In this document: positions 20,990 to 29,107 of the stretch, one piece after another
Numbering within the stretch: position 1 is the first letter of the stretch
Layout: the number at the start of each line of letters is the position of its first letter
Position numbers and translations under genes: made by a program
The notes under the pieces: generated by a model
The model's database searches: none
The model's input: only the letters and a program-made list of their open reading frames with translations
Told to the model about the DNA's origin: nothing
DNA from: a virus
Virus record (IMG/VR): IMGVR_UViG_3300018059_000021
Span: 1-42,657 of that record
Length of the DNA stretch: 42,657 nt
Strand: one strand, 5' to 3'

Positions 20990-21669
20990 ACCGCAAGCAC
21001 CGCACGTTCCCCTTCCACGTGAAGGAAGTGAAGGACACCGGAGAGTTCAGCGGCTACGCGTCGGTCTTCGACAAGATCGACTGGTACGGCGACGTCGTGC
21101 GCCGCGGCGCGTTCGCGAAGACGATCGCGGAGTGGAAGGCGAAGGGCAAGCTGCCGCCGCTGCTGTGGCAGCACAACAGCGCCATGCCGATCGGTCCGCA
21201 CCTGGACATGTACGAGGACGAGAAAGGGCTCTTCGTCGTGGGCAAGCTGCTGGTCGACGCGATCGAAAAGGCGCGCGAAGCCTACGCGCTGCTGAAGGCC
21301 AACGTCATCAGCGGCATGTCGATCGGCTTCGACATCCCCGACGGCGGCATGGAGTACGACGGCAAGACGAACGTCTGGAACCTCAACGAGCTGGACCTGT
21401 GGGAAAACTCGCTGGTCACGTTCCCGGCGAACGAAGGCGCGCAGGTGGAGGAAGTGAAATCCATTCTGGCCGCTGGTAAGCTCCCCGCCCCATCCGATTT
21501 TGAGGGGTTCCTGCGAGACGCAGGATTCTCCCGAAAGCAGGCGAAGCACATCGCCGCCTGCGGATACACGAGCCTGCGAGACGCTGGCTTGCCTCTGCGA
21601 GAAGCCGAGGACGAAAAGGCGATCGACCTGTCCGAACTACTCGACTACGTAAAGAGGTATGGCACATGA
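20986..21669 (+). CDS. HK97-type prohead protease
   Basis: A 227-residue serine protease that trims the capsid protein during maturation. Residues fit H63 (LLWQHNSAMPIG), S112 (ISGMSIGF) and a Glu near 140 (LDLWENSLVTFPAN), the HK97 gp4 triad. The core ends near 165; the last 60 residues (SRKQAKHIAACGY and the acidic tail) form the usual scaffold-like C-terminal part. Joined by ATGA overlaps to portal and capsid genes. Confidence 0.93.
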   Translation: MNRKHRTFPFHVKEVKDTGEFSGYASVFDKIDWYGDVVRRGAFAKTIAEWKAKGKLPPLLWQHNSAMPIGPHLDMYEDEKGLFVVGKLLVDAIEKAREAYALLKANVISGMSIGFDIPDGGMEYDGKTNVWNLNELDLWENSLVTFPANEGAQVEEVKSILAAGKLPAPSDFEGFLRDAGFSRKQAKHIAACGYTSLRDAGLPLREAEDEKAIDLSELLDYVKRYGT

Positions 21670-22871
21670 GCGGCACCCCAAGCGAAGAGCTGCAGCGCCA
21701 GGTAAAGGAAATCCTGGATGGCATGAAGAAGCGAGACGGCGACCTGGACGCCGTGCTGAAGAAGACCGGCGAGGACGTCGCTGCCTTCGGCAAAATTCAG
21801 GAAGGCACGAAGGATGCGGTCGCCGACCTGACGAAGAAGGGCCAGGAGCTGCACGGCCGGCTGCACGATCTGGAACAGAAGATGACGACCATCAGCGCCA
21901 CGCCAGCGCGCGAGCTGTCGATCGGTGAGCAGGTCGTAGGCGATGCGAAGTTCAAGGAATTCGCAGCCACGGTCCGTGGTTCGAAGATCAAGGGCAACTT
22001 CCGCCACGAGGTCAAGACGATCACCAGCATCAGCGGCAGCGCCGGCCAGGGTATCTGGAGCACGCGCCTGCCGGGCGTGATCGAAGAGCCGCTGCGTCCG
22101 CTGTCGATACGGGACTTGCTGGACACGGGCACGACCGACAGCAACCTGATCGAGTGGGTGAAGGAAAATGTGTACACGAACGCCGCGGACGTGGTGAGCG
22201 AGGGCGCACTCAAGCCCGAGTCGAACATCACCTACGAACGGGTCGACGTGCCGGTTCGCACGATCGCGCACTGGATTCGTGCGTCGAAACAGGTGCTGGC
22301 GGACTTCAAGCAGTTGCAGACGCTGATCAATGGCCGGCTGCGCTGGGGGCTCAAGATCAAGGAAGAAGACCAGCTCCTGTACGGGGACGGCACGGGCGAG
22401 AACCTTCTCGGCCTGGTGCCGCAGGCGACCGCCTATAACACGGCGCTGAATCGCCCCGGCGACACGCAGATCGACACCATCCGCCACGCGATCTTGCAGG
22501 TGCGGCTGGCGTTCTATCCGGCGTCCGGCATCGTCACCAGCCCGACCGACTGGCACAACATCGAGCTGACGAAGGACAACGAGAATCGCTACATGATGGC
22601 TAGCCCGACGTCCCGCACGCCGCCGATGCTGTGGGGTTTGCCGGTCGTGGAGTCCGACGGTACGAGCCTGGGTGAGTTCCTGGTCGGTGCCTTCCGCATG
22701 GCCGCCACGCTCTTCGATCGCGAAGAGGCGGCGATCCTGTTGAGCACGGAAGACCAGGACAACTTTGTCCGCAACCTGGTGACGATCTTGGCCGAAGAGC
22801 GGCTCGCGCTGGCCGTGTCGCGCCCTCGCGCGTTCGTGCATGGCGGCTTCCCGGCCGGCTCGACCACCTGA
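21666..22871 (+). CDS. Major capsid protein (HK97 fold)
   Basis: 401 residues. The first 75 or so form a coiled-coil delta/scaffold domain (EELQRQVKEILDGMKKRDGD through DLEQKM), expected to be cut off by the prohead protease near residue 100. The HK97-fold core follows: TRLPGVIEEPLRPLSIRDLL, ASKQVLADF, LLYGDGTGENLLGL, AFYPASGIVTSPTDW, SPTSRTPPMLWGLPVVES and AERRLAL-like ending. It is expected to be the most abundant virion protein. A rho-independent terminator follows at once, separating it from the modification island. Confidence 0.95.
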   Translation: MSGTPSEELQRQVKEILDGMKKRDGDLDAVLKKTGEDVAAFGKIQEGTKDAVADLTKKGQELHGRLHDLEQKMTTISATPARELSIGEQVVGDAKFKEFAATVRGSKIKGNFRHEVKTITSISGSAGQGIWSTRLPGVIEEPLRPLSIRDLLDTGTTDSNLIEWVKENVYTNAADVVSEGALKPESNITYERVDVPVRTIAHWIRASKQVLADFKQLQTLINGRLRWGLKIKEEDQLLYGDGTGENLLGLVPQATAYNTALNRPGDTQIDTIRHAILQVRLAFYPASGIVTSPTDWHNIELTKDNENRYMMASPTSRTPPMLWGLPVVESDGTSLGEFLVGAFRMAATLFDREEAAILLSTEDQDNFVRNLVTILAEERLALAVSRPRAFVHGGFPAGSTT

Positions 22872-22878
22872 TAGGCTG

Positions 22879-22947
22879 ATCCCCCCGTTCACCGAGGGGG
22901 ATATCGGCGAGAAGGGCCCGGCGTGCTAACGTGCGCCGGGCCTTTTT
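22879..22947 (+). terminator. Hairpin pair and rho-independent terminator after the capsid gene
   Basis: A first stem pairs ATCCCCC (22879-22885) with GGGGGAT (22896-22902). A second, 9-bp stem (22915-22923 with 22934-22942, GGCCCGGCG/CGCCGGGCC) has a 10-base loop and is followed by five T. The second has the form of an intrinsic terminator. It would reduce expression of the island relative to the capsid gene. Confidence 0.8.
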
Positions 22948-22965
22948 ACTTTGAAGGGGACGTCG

Positions 22966-23397
22966 ATGCCGACTGTCAAAGCGCTGAAGAGTTTCCGCGG
23001 CCGGTACGGGATGATCCGTGCGGGCAGCATCTTCAATTGCGAGCCGGGCTACGCGGAGTCGCTACGCAAGAACAAGCTGATCGAGGTCATCGATGGCGCC
23101 GCGGATGAGAAGCGCCAGGAACCGGGGCCCGAGGCGAACCGCAAGAAACCTGATCCACCGGGGCGCGCGGGAAAAGACCAGCCCGGCGAACAGGGGGAAC
23201 GTCGGGACGCTACGGTGCCCCCACTGGCCGGTGGGCTGGCGCTCACGTCTGCATCATTGCGAGCGGACCTAGCCTCACGAAAGACGACGTCGACCAAGTC
23301 CGCCGCTGGCGCGAAGAAGGCGAAGCCGGTGCCGGCCAAGGGGAAAAAGAAAACCTCGAGTACTCGCGCGAGCGCCCCCCCGCCCCCCGCCACGTAA
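22966..23397 (+). CDS. Small head-module protein with low-complexity tail
   Basis: The first 45 residues (MPTVKALKSFRGRYGMIRAG, then KNKLIEVID) match a small protein often found right after the capsid gene in siphophages. The frame then runs as Pro/Lys-rich sequence to 23397. From about residue 85 the same DNA encodes, one frame back, the conserved N-terminus of the next enzyme. So either the real protein ends in a meaningless tail, or ribosomes shift at GGGAAAA (23169-23175) and make a fusion. AAGGGG precedes ATG 22966. Confidence 0.6.
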   Translation: MPTVKALKSFRGRYGMIRAGSIFNCEPGYAESLRKNKLIEVIDGAADEKRQEPGPEANRKKPDPPGRAGKDQPGEQGERRDATVPPLAGGLALTSASLRADLASRKTTSTKSAAGAKKAKPVPAKGKKKTSSTRASAPPPPAT

Positions 23398-23930
23398 TCG
23401 TCGTCAACACGACGTACGAGGCGGCGCCGTGGGCGGATGTGCTGTACGCCTGCGACGTGACCTGGTGGCGTCACCATTTCCCCCGAGTCGCCACCGGCTT
23501 CGGGGGCGAGCTGTGGACGGTCAGTGAGGTCGCGCGCGACCAGTTCGGGCTGGCGTGGGTGTTCGGCACGGATTACGCAGGACTCTCCGCTGCATCGGAC
23601 TACATCCACACCGGGCGGAACAGCGGATACCAGGCGATCAGCCTCGCTTACCTTTTCGGTGCCGTGCGCGTCGTGCTCCTGGGCTTCGACTTCATGATCG
23701 GTCCGCGCGGTGAGCGGCACTGGCACGGCAACCATCCGAAGGGGCTGGGCAACGGTGGCGAGAGTCGCTACCGATCGTGGGTGCATGCGATGGACGTGCT
23801 GGCCGTCGATCTGAAGCGCACATCCTGCAAAGTGTTGAATGCCAGCCGGCGAACTGCGCTACGATCCTTCCAGCGCGTCACGCTGGAAACCGCACTCAAT
23901 GAAAGACAACAAACCGCCGGTACTGCATGA
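23154..23930 (+). CDS. Phage glycosyltransferase-like enzyme (MptE/DUF115-like), start unresolved
   Basis: The open frame from 23154 reads a conserved enzyme: VCIIASGPSLTKDDVDQVRR (from 23247), then VIVVNTTYEAAPWADVLYAC, DVTWWRHH, NSGYQAISLAYLFGAVRVVL and LLGFDFM, ending VLNASRRTAL and a short tail. This is the phage relative of MptE/DUF115 proteins with a GT-like Rossmann fold. No ATG, GTG or TTG exists in this frame before the conserved part. Translation therefore needs a -1 frameshift from gene 22966-23397, a rare start codon, or a sequence error. It is the first enzyme of the modification island and resembles gene 26712-27335. Confidence 0.68.
   Translation, partial: STGARGKRPARRTGGTSGRYGAPTGRWAGAHVCIIASGPSLTKDDVDQVRRWREEGEAGAGQGEKENLEYSRERPPAPRHVIVVNTTYEAAPWADVLYACDVTWWRHHFPRVATGFGGELWTVSEVARDQFGLAWVFGTDYAGLSAASDYIHTGRNSGYQAISLAYLFGAVRVVLLGFDFMIGPRGERHWHGNHPKGLGNGGESRYRSWVHAMDVLAVDLKRTSCKVLNASRRTALRSFQRVTLETALNERQQTAGTA
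23169..23175 (+). promoter_or_regulatory. Candidate -1 frameshift site GGGAAAA
   Basis: The heptamer is phased as G GGA AAA in the frame of gene 22966-23397, the canonical X XXY YYZ arrangement. A -1 slip moves ribosomes into the frame of the enzyme at 23154-23930, which is open from 23154 and lacks its own start. GC-rich dyads follow within 60 bases (for example CCCAC/GTGGG around 23219-23235). Seen directly; function inferred. Confidence 0.45.
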
Positions 23931-24543
23931 GCGATCCGGGCTCTGGTTTCCCGAATGCACGGCGCGCGTGGATGCCGAATACGACTACATGCTCAAGCGG
24001 GTGACGGACGTCGATCTGGCGGTGAAGGTCTGCCGCAAGCGGCGAGTGGCGGTGCAGGCGGGCGGCAACGTGGGGATGTGGCCGCTGCGCATCGCGAAGT
24101 TCTTCCCGATCGTCCACACATTCGAGGCGGTCCCCTACTACGTTGATGCCCTGCGCCGAAACGTCAGCCACGTGCCGGGGATCACGGTCCACGCCGGGCT
24201 GCTATCGTCCAGCGTCGGCATTGCGGTGCCGTTCAGTGAGCGAGCGGACGGGCGATCGAGAGCTGTCCCGGAAGGCGAGGCGAACGCCACGCCCATTGCC
24301 ACGACGATCGATGCGCTAGAGCTGCCGACCTGCGACGCGCTATTTCTCGACGTTGAAGGGCATGAAATGCACGCGCTGGAAGGCGCGCGGCGAACGATCG
24401 AACGCTGCAGGCCGGTCATCACGATCGAAGTCTGGGAGAAGGACGCAGCGGAGCGGGATCGGTTCTTCCTTGGGCTGAAATATGTGCTGTCCGCCAAGGT
24501 TCACGCCGACCGCATCTACGTGCCCACCGGCGGGAAATCATGA
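23899..24543 (+). CDS. FkbM-family SAM methyltransferase
   Basis: A 214-residue class I methyltransferase. The SAM motif is AVQAGGNVGMW (51-61) with acidic E76 (HTFEAVPYYVDAL). Later ALFLDVEGHEMHALEGARR (about 153-171) and PVITIEVWE are typical FkbM blocks. FkbM enzymes often O-methylate sugars or polyketides. ATG 23899 lies inside the end of the previous gene, and it overlaps the next gene by ATGA. Within the island it would methylate a glycan made by its neighbours. Confidence 0.85.
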   Translation: MKDNKPPVLHERSGLWFPECTARVDAEYDYMLKRVTDVDLAVKVCRKRRVAVQAGGNVGMWPLRIAKFFPIVHTFEAVPYYVDALRRNVSHVPGITVHAGLLSSSVGIAVPFSERADGRSRAVPEGEANATPIATTIDALELPTCDALFLDVEGHEMHALEGARRTIERCRPVITIEVWEKDAAERDRFFLGLKYVLSAKVHADRIYVPTGGKS

Positions 24544-25694
24544 AAATAAACGTCCTCTCTGAAGCGGAGACGCTTGCTTCCTGCCACGACTTCAGCATCG
24601 CGCGCTTCGGCGACGGTGAGCTGCGCCTTGCGATCGGTGGGGGCTGTAGCAGCCAGCAGGCCGAGAAGGGTCTGGCGCGCGAGTTGACCGACATCATGCA
24701 CACCTACCGTGGGTTCCTGGTGGGCGTGCCCAACTTCGAGAAATCCCCACGCGCAAAGAGCTGGGCCAAGTATGCGGAGGGGCAGTTTGCGTCGCTCTAC
24801 AAGCAGGATCTGTACGCCTCAAGTCTGATCACTCGTCCCGACAGCGCTCCCTGGATCGACACCCCGGAGTATTGGCAGAACGTGCGGAATCTGTGGGCGG
24901 GAAAGGACGTGGTGCTGGTGGCTGGCGACCGGAAATCGATCACACCGGAAATGCTGACCGGAGCAAGCAGCGTGCGCCTGGTCGAAGGTCCACGGCAGCA
25001 CGCCTACAGTCAAATCGACCGCATCGAATCGGAAATAGGCACGCCGACCGGACTGGTCATCATGTGCCTGGGTGCCGCAGCGACCGTACTGGCCGCGCGG
25101 TTGGATGCAAAGGGCGTGCATGCGCTCGATCTGGGCCACATGGGGATGTTCATGAAACACGCCGGCGCCTATGCCTACGCTTCGGACGATCTGACCTCGC
25201 CAGACTACAAGCGGCAATTGCAGAAGAAGCACGCCGGCATGAAGTGGGGCAGATCAGGCAACAGCCACGCCGACACCGTGATCGACTTTGCGGCGGCGAT
25301 GAAGGCAACAAGCGTGCTCGACTATGGGTGCGGGCGTGGGACGCTGAAGGCGGCGGTGCCGAAGCTGAAGGTGCTCGAGTACGACCCCGGCATCCCCGGC
25401 AAGGATGATCTGCCGAAGCCGGCGGACATCGTCGTGTCGACGGACGTGCTGGAGCACATCGAGCCGGACAAGGTCAACCGGGTGCTGCGGCACCAGTACC
25501 AGTTAGCGAGAAAGGGTGGATTCTTCGTGATCGCGCTGAGTGCTTCGCGCGAAGTTCTTCCCGATGGACGCAACGCCCACCTGCTGATCCAGTCGCCGGA
25601 CTGGTGGCTGGAGAAGTTGAAGGAAAGCGGGTGGCAGATCATGCGCCATGAGCTGCGAAAAGGTCTTTACGTGTGGTGTTCTAAAACGATCTGA
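24540..25694 (+). CDS. GT-D-type glycosyltransferase fused to methyltransferase
   Basis: Residues 1-215 resemble GT-D fold glycosyltransferases (DUF1792): ARFGDGELRL (21-30), VLVAGDRKS, GLVIMCLGAAATVLAARLD and ALDLGHMGMFM. Residues about 240-384 form a class I methyltransferase with VLDYGCGRGTLKA (259-271), an acidic EYD, and VSTDVLEHI. One chain could thus add and methylate a sugar. ATG 24540 overlaps the FkbM gene stop. This two-domain arrangement in a phage head operon is unusual. Confidence 0.78.
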   Translation: MKINVLSEAETLASCHDFSIARFGDGELRLAIGGGCSSQQAEKGLARELTDIMHTYRGFLVGVPNFEKSPRAKSWAKYAEGQFASLYKQDLYASSLITRPDSAPWIDTPEYWQNVRNLWAGKDVVLVAGDRKSITPEMLTGASSVRLVEGPRQHAYSQIDRIESEIGTPTGLVIMCLGAAATVLAARLDAKGVHALDLGHMGMFMKHAGAYAYASDDLTSPDYKRQLQKKHAGMKWGRSGNSHADTVIDFAAAMKATSVLDYGCGRGTLKAAVPKLKVLEYDPGIPGKDDLPKPADIVVSTDVLEHIEPDKVNRVLRHQYQLARKGGFFVIALSASREVLPDGRNAHLLIQSPDWWLEKLKESGWQIMRHELRKGLYVWCSKTI

Positions 25695-25710
25695 ACCGGA
25701 GAGCGAAGCT

Positions 25711-25995
25711 ATGGGCATAGTTGCGAAATCGATCCGCGTGGCCGTCGATGAATCGACGGAGGTGCAGGTTTGCGCGGCGAATCGATCACGGGTCGGGCTG
25801 GTGCTGCGTGCCGTTGACGGCAATGCCTTTCTGGGCGGCCCGGACTTCGACCATTCGACGTTGAACGGGATGCGGCTGCTGGAGGGCGAGCGGCACCAGG
25901 TCGAAGGGCCCAGCGCAGAGGCCGAGCTGAAGGGGTGCTCGGGCATCGTTGGAACCATCCAGCTCGAAGGACTCGAATTCATCGTCGAGCCTTGA
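25711..25995 (+). CDS. Small beta-rich head protein (possible decoration protein)
   Basis: A 94-residue protein with NRSRVGLVLRAVDGNAFLGG (24-43), NGMRLLEGERHQV and a C-terminal beta strand. This pattern is common in small beta-sandwich proteins encoded next to capsid genes, possibly decoration or head-surface proteins. GGAGAG precedes ATG 25711. It is the only non-enzyme inside the island apart from the leading small protein, so it is a candidate acceptor for the predicted modification. Confidence 0.6.
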   Translation: MGIVAKSIRVAVDESTEVQVCAANRSRVGLVLRAVDGNAFLGGPDFDHSTLNGMRLLEGERHQVEGPSAEAELKGCSGIVGTIQLEGLEFIVEP

Positions 25996-25998
25996 TCT

Positions 25999-26700
25999 AT
26001 GGACTTTCGGATGCGGGTCGACGACGAACACTTCGAATACCTACGGCTGCAGAAGGGCAGCCTCGACCCCTACGCCGGCGACCGCGTGGACTGGCACCGG
26101 CGCTATGAGGAAAGCCTGCGCGAGACGTTCGACCAGATCGCGCCGCACCTGCCGCCGACCTGCTGGGGCATGCTCGACATCGGCAGTGGGCTGGGCGGGA
26201 TCGACGTGCTGATCGGGCGCCACTACTGCGAGCCGCGGCTGGGCGCCGACGTTACGACCGTGGAGGATGCCGACCCCATCTTTCTGCGCCGCCCTGCGCA
26301 GCCGTGGCCCTACACGCATCTGCTCGACGGGATCGACGATCGCCCCGTCATGAAGCTGCACCGCGAGACCTTCAACGACATGCGGGTGGCTAAGGATTTT
26401 CAGGTTAAGAACGGGATGCCGGCGGAGCGCTTCGGGTTCTTCGGCACGCGCGATCAGTTCTACTCGCGCCCCTACGATCTGGTCGTGAGCTTCGGGAGCT
26501 GGTGCTTCCACTACTCACCGGACAAGTATTTGCAGCCGCTGCTGTCCGGCGGCGGGCTGCACCTGGAGTCGGTCATCATCATCGACGTGCGCAAGGGCAA
26601 GCCGGATTACGAGCGGACGCTGTCGCGCGCCCTGGAATGCGTGGCGGTCATCGATCGGCAAAAGAAATACACGCGCGCCGTATTCAGGCGCCGCCAGTGA
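25999..26700 (+). CDS. SAM-dependent methyltransferase-like protein
   Basis: 233 residues with a class I SAM-binding motif LDIGSGLGGIDVLIG (59-73) and a later LVVSFGSWCFHYSPD (about 161-175) in the position of motif IV. The N-terminal 50 residues are helical (YAGDRVDWHRRYEESL). Substrate unknown; the island context suggests sugar or small-molecule methylation. ATG 25999 is four bases after the upstream stop. Confidence 0.75.
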   Translation: MDFRMRVDDEHFEYLRLQKGSLDPYAGDRVDWHRRYEESLRETFDQIAPHLPPTCWGMLDIGSGLGGIDVLIGRHYCEPRLGADVTTVEDADPIFLRRPAQPWPYTHLLDGIDDRPVMKLHRETFNDMRVAKDFQVKNGMPAERFGFFGTRDQFYSRPYDLVVSFGSWCFHYSPDKYLQPLLSGGGLHLESVIIIDVRKGKPDYERTLSRALECVAVIDRQKKYTRAVFRRRQ

Positions 26701-26711
26701 CGGGCGGCGAC

Positions 26712-27335
26712 ATGACGATCATCGGCGGCGGCTGGTCTGTCCTGAACGTGGCGCTCGATGTGCTATGCGGGACGGTGATCGCCGTCAACGACGCGGCCAT
26801 TCTGGCGCCGCGCTGGGATCATGCGTTGAGCATGGACCGCAAGTGGGCAGAGGGCCGGATCGACCAGGTCGTGCTGCGCAGCTCGGAAACCGATCCGCCG
26901 CGGAAAGTGTGGATCCGGCGCAGCGCGCTCCAAAATCTGACGGGCTACGTGAAGGACTGGCCGTGGGTGCAGTCGTTCGAATGCGATCACGAGACGTCGA
27001 TCTTCAGCACGAAACACGGCCACCTCAATGGGACCAATTCGGGCGCCTGCGCGCTGAACCTTGCGTGGCAACTGCGACCGAATCGGCTTTTTCTGCTGGG
27101 ATTCGACATGAACCGCGACGACCACGGGCGGGCGTACTGGTATCCCTCCTACCCCTGGACCAATGGTGCCGGCAGCACCAGCGACGGCAAGTACGCGGGC
27201 TGGGCCAAGCAGTTCAAGACGGCGTCCAGCGCCTTCGCGCGCATCGGCTGCCAGGTGTTCAACGTGAGTCCGGGGTCCGCGATCGATGCTTTTCCGAAAA
27301 TCAGCCCAGCCCAATTTCTGAAGGAGTGCCGGTGA
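26712..27335 (+). CDS. Second MptE/DUF115-like phage enzyme
   Basis: 207 residues with TIIGGGWSVLN (2-12), VIAVNDAAILAPRWDHALSM and NSGACALNLAWQLRPNRLFL followed by LGFDMN. This is the same layout as gene 23154-23930, so the two are paralogues. It may transfer or pyrophosphorylate a sugar-like substrate. GTG 26697 would overlap the upstream stop as GTGA and add five residues; ATG 26712 is chosen for similarity to relatives. Ends in GTGA with the glycosyltransferase. Confidence 0.75.
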   Translation: MTIIGGGWSVLNVALDVLCGTVIAVNDAAILAPRWDHALSMDRKWAEGRIDQVVLRSSETDPPRKVWIRRSALQNLTGYVKDWPWVQSFECDHETSIFSTKHGHLNGTNSGACALNLAWQLRPNRLFLLGFDMNRDDHGRAYWYPSYPWTNGAGSTSDGKYAGWAKQFKTASSAFARIGCQVFNVSPGSAIDAFPKISPAQFLKECR

Positions 27336-28060
27336 CGCCGTTTACGCTGGTGATGGCCTATTACGAGAACGCGGGCATGTTGCTGGCGCAGATGAAGCGC
27401 TGGTGCGAGCTGCCCGCGGACATCCGCGAGGGCTTGAGCGTCGTCGTCATCGATGACGGCAGCCCGGTACGCCCTGCGCTGGAGGTCTGCACGCCGCTGC
27501 GCCTCACCGCGCTTCGCTCGAACCTGGAAGACTTCCAGCTCTGGCGCATGGGGGTCGATGTGCGCTGGAATCAGGACGCGTGCCGCAACGTGGGCGTGCG
27601 CGAGGCGAAAACCTCCTGGGTGCTGCTAACCGACATGGATCACGTCGTACCCGTTCAGACGTGGCAGCGGCTGATGAAGCTGCCGCTGAAAAAGTCGCGG
27701 GTCTATCGGTTCGGGCGGGTGTCGGCGCCGGCGTTGGACCCCTACAAGTCGCACCCGAATTCGTGGGCGCTCACGCGCAACGTGTACTGGCAGATTGGCG
27801 GCTACGATGAGGCGCTGGCGGGCAACTACGGCACCGACGGTGACTTCCTCAACCGAGCGCGCCGCGAGGCGGACCTGATCGAGCTGTCGGAGGTGCTGGT
27901 CCGCTACCCGCGGGAGGTCGTACCCGATGCCAGCACGACGACGCTGGAGCGCAAGCGCCCCGAAGATCGGGAGAACGTCAACCGCATCTGCAAAGCGCGC
28001 GCAGCCGATCCGGACTGGAAGCCGCTGCACTTTTCGTTCCCCTGCGAGCGCCTTGTGTGA
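27332..28060 (+). CDS. Family 2-like glycosyltransferase (GT-A)
   Basis: 242 residues with SVVVIDDGSP (36-45), the metal-binding DMD (101-103) in VLLTDMDHVV, and GGYDEALAGNYGTDGDFLNR (about 162-181), all typical of GT2 enzymes using nucleotide sugars. No membrane segment is seen, so it should act in the cytoplasm on a protein or soluble acceptor. GTG 27332 has AAGGAG upstream and overlaps the previous stop. Overlaps the next glycosyltransferase by four bases. Confidence 0.85.
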   Translation: MTPFTLVMAYYENAGMLLAQMKRWCELPADIREGLSVVVIDDGSPVRPALEVCTPLRLTALRSNLEDFQLWRMGVDVRWNQDACRNVGVREAKTSWVLLTDMDHVVPVQTWQRLMKLPLKKSRVYRFGRVSAPALDPYKSHPNSWALTRNVYWQIGGYDEALAGNYGTDGDFLNRARREADLIELSEVLVRYPREVVPDASTTTLERKRPEDRENVNRICKARAADPDWKPLHFSFPCERLV

Positions 28061-28764
28061 GGGAGTTCGTCACTTTCAAGTGGCGCGCGCCTCAGAATTA
28101 CCGCAGCAAGTTCGGCCCTGAGACGGTCAACACGCTGTGGTCGATGCTCGGTCGCCATCATGACGGGCCGTGCCGTCTCACCTGCATCACGGACGATTCG
28201 GCGGGCATTTCCAGCGAGGTCCGCGTGCTGCCGCTGTGGGACGATTACAGCAAGCTGCCGAGCCCACACGGCCACGGCTACCCGTCGTGCTATCGGCGGC
28301 TGAAGTTGTTCAGCGAGGAAGCCGCCGACATCATCGGCCCGCGGTTCGTGGTGCTGGATCTGGACGTGGTGATCTGCCGGAAGATCAACCCGCTGTTTGA
28401 GGGGGACGAGGACTTCAAAATCTGGGGGGACACTGCGAAGGGCACCCCGTACAACGGCAGCCTGTGGATGCTACGCGCGGGCGCGCGGCGGCATGTGTGG
28501 GACACCTTCGACCCCATAGAGTCGCCGAAGAAGTCGCTGAAGCTGGGCTACATCGGCAGCGATCAGGGATGGATCGGCGCCGCGCTGGGCCCGCACGAGC
28601 CGAAGTGGAGCACGCGCGACGGGGTATACTCGTATCGCAACCACATTCAGCGCACGGGCTATTTGTTGCCCGAGAACGCGCGGATCGTTATTTTCCACGG
28701 GGCCGTCGATCCGTGGGGCATGCAGGCAAAGCGGCTAGGCTGGGTCTCGAAACATTACAGGTGA
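28057..28764 (+). CDS. GT8-like glycosyltransferase
   Basis: 235 residues with an aspartate triad DLD (101-103) in FVVLDLDVVI, PYNGSLWMLRAG (about 129-140) and GSDQGWIGAAL (about 166-176), the order seen in GT-A enzymes of the GT8 type. It is cytosolic, without membrane segments. GTG 28057 forms GTGA with the GT2-like gene. It is the last enzyme of the island; the head-tail connector starts five bases later. Confidence 0.75.
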   Translation: MREFVTFKWRAPQNYRSKFGPETVNTLWSMLGRHHDGPCRLTCITDDSAGISSEVRVLPLWDDYSKLPSPHGHGYPSCYRRLKLFSEEAADIIGPRFVVLDLDVVICRKINPLFEGDEDFKIWGDTAKGTPYNGSLWMLRAGARRHVWDTFDPIESPKKSLKLGYIGSDQGWIGAALGPHEPKWSTRDGVYSYRNHIQRTGYLLPENARIVIFHGAVDPWGMQAKRLGWVSKHYR

Positions 28765-28768
28765 CGCC

Positions 28769-29107
28769 GTGTCCTCCTACGTCGATCTTGCCGAGGCGAA
28801 GGGCTTCCTCAACGTCTACTACGACGAGAAGGACACCGAAATCCAGATGATGATCGACGCGGCGGAAGCCCACGTCGCCACCTGGTTGAACCGGCCGCTG
28901 TCCGAGCTGCTGATCGAAGGCAGCGACAGCCCGCCGCCGGATTCGCCGGGCGTTGCGGAGCTGCAGCCGGACGTGAAGCTGGGCGTGCTCATGTACGTGA
29001 ACGACTTCTGGCAAAACCGCGAAATCACGGTGACGGGCACCATCGTCGCCAACAACCCGACGGCCGATCGCATCCTTCACTTGCACCGCAAGTGCCTGGG
29101 GGTCTGA
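28769..29107 (+). CDS. Head-tail connector (HK97 gp6-like)
   Basis: 112 residues: YVDLAEAKGFLNVYYDEKDT, a helical MMIDAAEAHVATWLNRPL, and KLGVLMYVNDFWQNRE with a C-terminal helix. This is the usual layout of the adaptor that binds the portal ring. GTG 28769 with AGGTGA upstream. Its position right after the island shows the island interrupts an otherwise standard capsid-to-connector order. Confidence 0.85.
   Translation: MSSYVDLAEAKGFLNVYYDEKDTEIQMMIDAAEAHVATWLNRPLSELLIEGSDSPPPDSPGVAELQPDVKLGVLMYVNDFWQNREITVTGTIVANNPTADRILHLHRKCLGV

Noticed and set aside
23439-23930. Calling the MptE-like enzyme from GTG 23439
   Set aside because: This start removes the conserved N-terminal VCIIASGPSL and VIVVNTTYEAAPWAD segments that are read in the same frame upstream, so it cannot be the real beginning.
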